The translations under genes and the position numbers were made by a program. Positions 3,410 through 6,059 of a stretch of 6,059 nt of DNA are shown here, in pieces. Origin of the DNA: Curvibacter sp. (GTDB lineage: Bacteria > Pseudomonadota > Gammaproteobacteria > Burkholderiales > Burkholderiaceae_C). The stretch's first letter is position 1; every line of letters starts with the position of its first letter. The notes beneath the pieces are model-generated. The model did no database searches and had not been told where the DNA came from. It worked only from the letters and a program-made list of their open reading frames with translations. Location of the stretch: the NCBI GenBank assembly GCA_003500955.1, contig DNQP01000305.1:1-6059 (forward strand). The letters run 5' to 3'.

Positions 3410-6058
3410 ATGAAAACCACCGGTTTGACCAAAAGCTCTGCTTCCGCCAAAAGCACTGCCGCCGCCAAAACTGCCGCTGCGGGCAAGACCCTGGTCATTG
3501 CCGAGAAGCCCTCGGTCGCCCAGGACATCGTGCGGGCCCTCACGCCCGTGGCCGGCAAGTTCGAGAAGCACGACGAGTACTTCGAGAACGACAGCTATGT
3601 CGTCAGCAGCGCCGTGGGCCATCTGGTCGAGATTCAGGCGCCCGAGCAGTACGACGTGAAGCGCGGCAAGTGGAGCTTCACGCATCTGCCGGTGATTCCG
3701 CCGCATTTCGACCTCAAGCCCGTGGACAAGACCAAGACGCGCCTGAACGCCGTGGTCAAGCTGGCCAAGCGCAAGGATGTGGGCCAGCTCATCAACGCCT
3801 GTGACGCGGGCCGCGAGGGCGAGCTGATCTTTCGGCTGATCGAGCAGTACGCTGGTGGCGGCAAGCCCCTGGGCAAGCCGGTCTCGCGCCTGTGGCTGCA
3901 AAGCATGACGCCGCAGGCCATCCGTGACGGCTTCGAGAACCTGCGCAGCGACAAGCAGATGCTGCCCCTGGCCGACGCCGCCCGCAGCCGCTCCGAAGCC
4001 GACTGGCTGGTGGGCATCAATGGCACGCGCGCCATGACGGCCTTCAACTCACGGGACGGCGGCTTCTTCCTCACCACCGTGGGCCGGGTGCAGACGCCCA
4101 CGCTGGCCGTGGTCGTGGAACGCGAGGAGCAGATCCGCAAGTTCATCAGCCGCGATTACTGGGAAGTGCACGCCACCTTCGGCGCCAAAGCAGGTGATTA
4201 CGCCGGCAAGTGGTTCGACCCCAAATGGAAGAAGAACGAAGAGGACGCCGAGAAAAAGGCTGACCGGGTCTGGACCGAAAAGGAAGCCAAGGCGATCGCC
4301 GACGCCGTGCGCGGCCAGACCGCCACCGTCACGGAGGAAAGCAAGCCCAGCACCCAGGCCTCGCCCATGCTGTTCGACCTGACCAGCCTGCAGCGCGAGG
4401 CCAACGGCAAGTTCGGTTTCTCGGCCAAGACCACGCTGTCCATCGCGCAAAGCCTGTACGAACGCCACAAGGCCCTGACCTACCCGCGTACCGATTCCCG
4501 CCACCTGCCTGAAGACTACCTGGCCGTGGCGAAGCAGACCTTCGAGATGCTGGGGGATTCGGGCATGAAGCACCTGGCCCCCCATGCGCTCACCGCGCTC
4601 AACAAGGGCTACATCAAGCCCAGCAAGCGCATCTTCGACAACGCCAAGGTCAGCGACCACTTTGCCATCATCCCCACGCTCCAGGCGCCCAGCGGCCTGT
4701 CCGAGGCCGAGCAGAAGCTCTACGACCTGGTAGCGCGCCGTTTCATGGCCGTGTTCTTCCCCAGTGCCGAATACCAGGTGACCACCCGCATCACCAGCGC
4801 CGCGGGCCACAACTTCAAGAGCGAAGGCAAGGTGCTGGTCAAACCGGGCTGGCTGGCCATCTACGGCAAGGAAGCCGAGGACGAGATGGCCCCGGGCGAG
4901 GGCAGCAGCAAGGTGCTGGTGCCGGTGGCTGCGGGCGAGAAGGTCAAGACGAATGGCGTCGACCCCAAGGCCCTCAAGACGCGCCCGCCCGCACGCTACA
5001 GCGAGGCGACCCTGCTCTCGGCCATGGAAGGCGCGGGCAAGCTGATCGAGGACGACGAACTGCGCGAAGCCATGCACGAAAAGGGCCTGGGCACACCGGC
5101 CACGCGTGCGGCCATCATCGAAGGCCTGCTGGGCGAGAAATACATGCTGCGCGAGGGCCGCGAACTCATCCCCACGGCCAAGGCCTTCCAGCTGATGACC
5201 CTGTTACGTGGCCTGGGCGTGGAGGAACTCTCCAAGCCCGAGCTGACCGGCGGCTGGGAGTTCAAGCTCTCCGAGATGGAGCACGGCCGCCTCTCGCGTG
5301 AGGAGTTCATGCGCGAGATTGCGGCCATGACCGAGCACATCGTCAAGAAGGCCAAGGAATACGACCGCGACACCATTCCCGGTGACTACGCCACGCTGAG
5401 CACCCCCTGCCCCAACTGCGGTGGCATCGTGAAGGAGAACTACCGACGCTACAGCTGCACAGGCAAGAAGGGCGCGGCCGAGGGCTGCGGCTTCTCCTTC
5501 ACCAAGATCCCGGCCGGGCGCGCCTTCGAACTGCCCGAGGTGGAGCAATTCCTGCGCGACAAGAAGATCGGCCCGCTGGAGGGCTTCCGCTCCAAGGCTG
5601 GCTGGCCCTTCACGGCCGAGATCGCCCTCAAGTTCAGCGAGGAAGAGAAGAACTGGAAGCTCGAGTTCGACTTCGGCAAGGACGACGAGGCCGAGACCGG
5701 CGAGCTGGTGGACTTCTCGGACCGGACGCCCCTGGGCGCCTGCCCCAAGTGCGGCGGCTCCGTCTACGAGCACGGCAAGAACTACCTCTGCGAGAAAGCC
5801 GTGCCCACCGCCGCCCAGCCCACACCGAGCTGCGACTTCAAGAGCGGCCAGATCATCCTGCAGCAGCCCATCGAGCGCGAGCAGATGGTCAAGCTGCTGA
5901 GCACGGGCAAGACCGACCTGCTGGACAAGTTTGTCTCCATGCGCACGCGCCGCCCCTTCAAGGCCTTCCTGGCGTGGAACGCGGAAGAGGGCAAGGTGGG
6001 CTTCGAGTTCGAGCCCTCCAAGTTCCCGCGCAAGGGCCCGCCGGCCAAGACCGGCGCG
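3410..6058 (+). CDS. topB: DNA topoisomerase III, type IA (3' end outside window)
   Basis: Cuts one DNA strand through a 5'-phosphotyrosine link and passes another through; TopB mainly decatenates replication and recombination intermediates. 883 codons are visible without a stop or frameshift, already well above E. coli TopB (653 aa). Residues 1-25 are a Lys/Ala/Ser/Thr-rich tail. The TOPRIM domain starts at KTLVIAEKPS (Glu32) and carries DAGREGE (132-138), so its acidic triad reads DxGxE. The cleavage core has TTVGRVQTPTL and the active-site motif TYPRTDSR with catalytic Tyr358 (codon 4481-4483); VSDHFAIIPT and KGLGTPATRAAII are also typical. The C-terminus has two tandem units, each a four-Cys zinc ribbon plus a topoisomerase C-terminal repeat: Cys667, 670, 683, 693 and Cys778, 781, 794, 808, with GPLEGFRSKAGWPF after the first. 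The ATG at 3410 is the only plausible start ahead of the TOPRIM; its Shine-Dalgarno is weak (GGA). It is divergent from the SET gene. Confidence 0.96.
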   Translation, partial: MKTTGLTKSSASAKSTAAAKTAAAGKTLVIAEKPSVAQDIVRALTPVAGKFEKHDEYFENDSYVVSSAVGHLVEIQAPEQYDVKRGKWSFTHLPVIPPHFDLKPVDKTKTRLNAVVKLAKRKDVGQLINACDAGREGELIFRLIEQYAGGGKPLGKPVSRLWLQSMTPQAIRDGFENLRSDKQMLPLADAARSRSEADWLVGINGTRAMTAFNSRDGGFFLTTVGRVQTPTLAVVVEREEQIRKFISRDYWEVHATFGAKAGDYAGKWFDPKWKKNEEDAEKKADRVWTEKEAKAIADAVRGQTATVTEESKPSTQASPMLFDLTSLQREANGKFGFSAKTTLSIAQSLYERHKALTYPRTDSRHLPEDYLAVAKQTFEMLGDSGMKHLAPHALTALNKGYIKPSKRIFDNAKVSDHFAIIPTLQAPSGLSEAEQKLYDLVARRFMAVFFPSAEYQVTTRITSAAGHNFKSEGKVLVKPGWLAIYGKEAEDEMAPGEGSSKVLVPVAAGEKVKTNGVDPKALKTRPPARYSEATLLSAMEGAGKLIEDDELREAMHEKGLGTPATRAAIIEGLLGEKYMLREGRELIPTAKAFQLMTLLRGLGVEELSKPELTGGWEFKLSEMEHGRLSREEFMREIAAMTEHIVKKAKEYDRDTIPGDYATLSTPCPNCGGIVKENYRRYSCTGKKGAAEGCGFSFTKIPAGRAFELPEVEQFLRDKKIGPLEGFRSKAGWPFTAEIALKFSEEEKNWKLEFDFGKDDEAETGELVDFSDRTPLGACPKCGGSVYEHGKNYLCEKAVPTAAQPTPSCDFKSGQIILQQPIEREQMVKLLSTGKTDLLDKFVSMRTRRPFKAFLAWNAEEGKVGFEFEPSKFPRKGPPAKTGA

Positions 6059-6059
6059 G

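Noticed and set aside
4049..5077. Long minus-strand frames opposite topB (also 3101-3901, 3634-4146, 5204-5773)
   Set aside because: They are opposite a fully open topB frame with all type IA motifs. Their products are compositionally biased and match no family I recognise.
1..6059. Mobile element, CRISPR, phage defence or toxin-antitoxin system
   Set aside because: No transposase, integrase, terminal inverted repeat, spaced direct-repeat array or recognised defence gene is visible. Apart from 97 bp between the SET gene and topB, almost all sequence is assigned to five housekeeping-type genes.

Overview
The window looks like chromosomal DNA from a high-GC betaproteobacterium, probably order Burkholderiales and possibly a Comamonadaceae-type organism. 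This placement is inferred from strong G/C third-position bias, a long TopB with two C-terminal zinc-ribbon repeats, a class I (HTH-less) biotin ligase followed by a SPOR protein, and a small bacterial SET methyltransferase. No database search was possible. I see no tRNA, rRNA, CRISPR array, insertion sequence or phage gene, and coding density is very high.

Layout. (1) 2-1288 (+): a TctE-like sensor histidine kinase whose 5' end lies outside the window. (2) 1284-1305: a perfect 9-bp-stem hairpin between two convergent genes; it contains both stop codons and is probably a bidirectional terminator. (3) 3312-1301 (-): a tight three-gene cluster in the order SET-domain lysine methyltransferase, biotin-protein ligase (1-nt TGATG overlap with the SET gene), then a membrane-anchored SPOR-domain protein (15-nt gap). 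(4) 3313-3409: the divergent intergenic region, which holds about 45 bp of almost unbroken alternating purine-pyrimidine sequence, an 8-bp inverted repeat and a 12-bp perfect palindrome. (5) 3410-6058 (+): topB, DNA topoisomerase III, open through the right edge with 883 codons visible and no frameshift.

How the parts relate. The minus-strand cluster is probably one transcript joining a lysine methyltransferase, a lysine biotinylating enzyme and a peptidoglycan-binding envelope protein. These are functionally diverse and the set reads as a housekeeping cluster, not an obvious dedicated pathway. The divergent pair of SET gene and topB shares a short regulatory region whose sequence should be sensitive to negative supercoiling, which is the quantity type IA topoisomerases alter. 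The SET protein ends in a histone-H1-like lysine tail and TopB starts with a Lys/Ala/Ser/Thr-rich tail, so a functional link is conceivable but untested.

Overall this is mostly an ordinary core-genome region. The points most worth a second look are the Z-DNA-prone divergent promoter, the Lys-rich-tailed bacterial SET protein beside topB, and the stop-codon-pairing hairpin.
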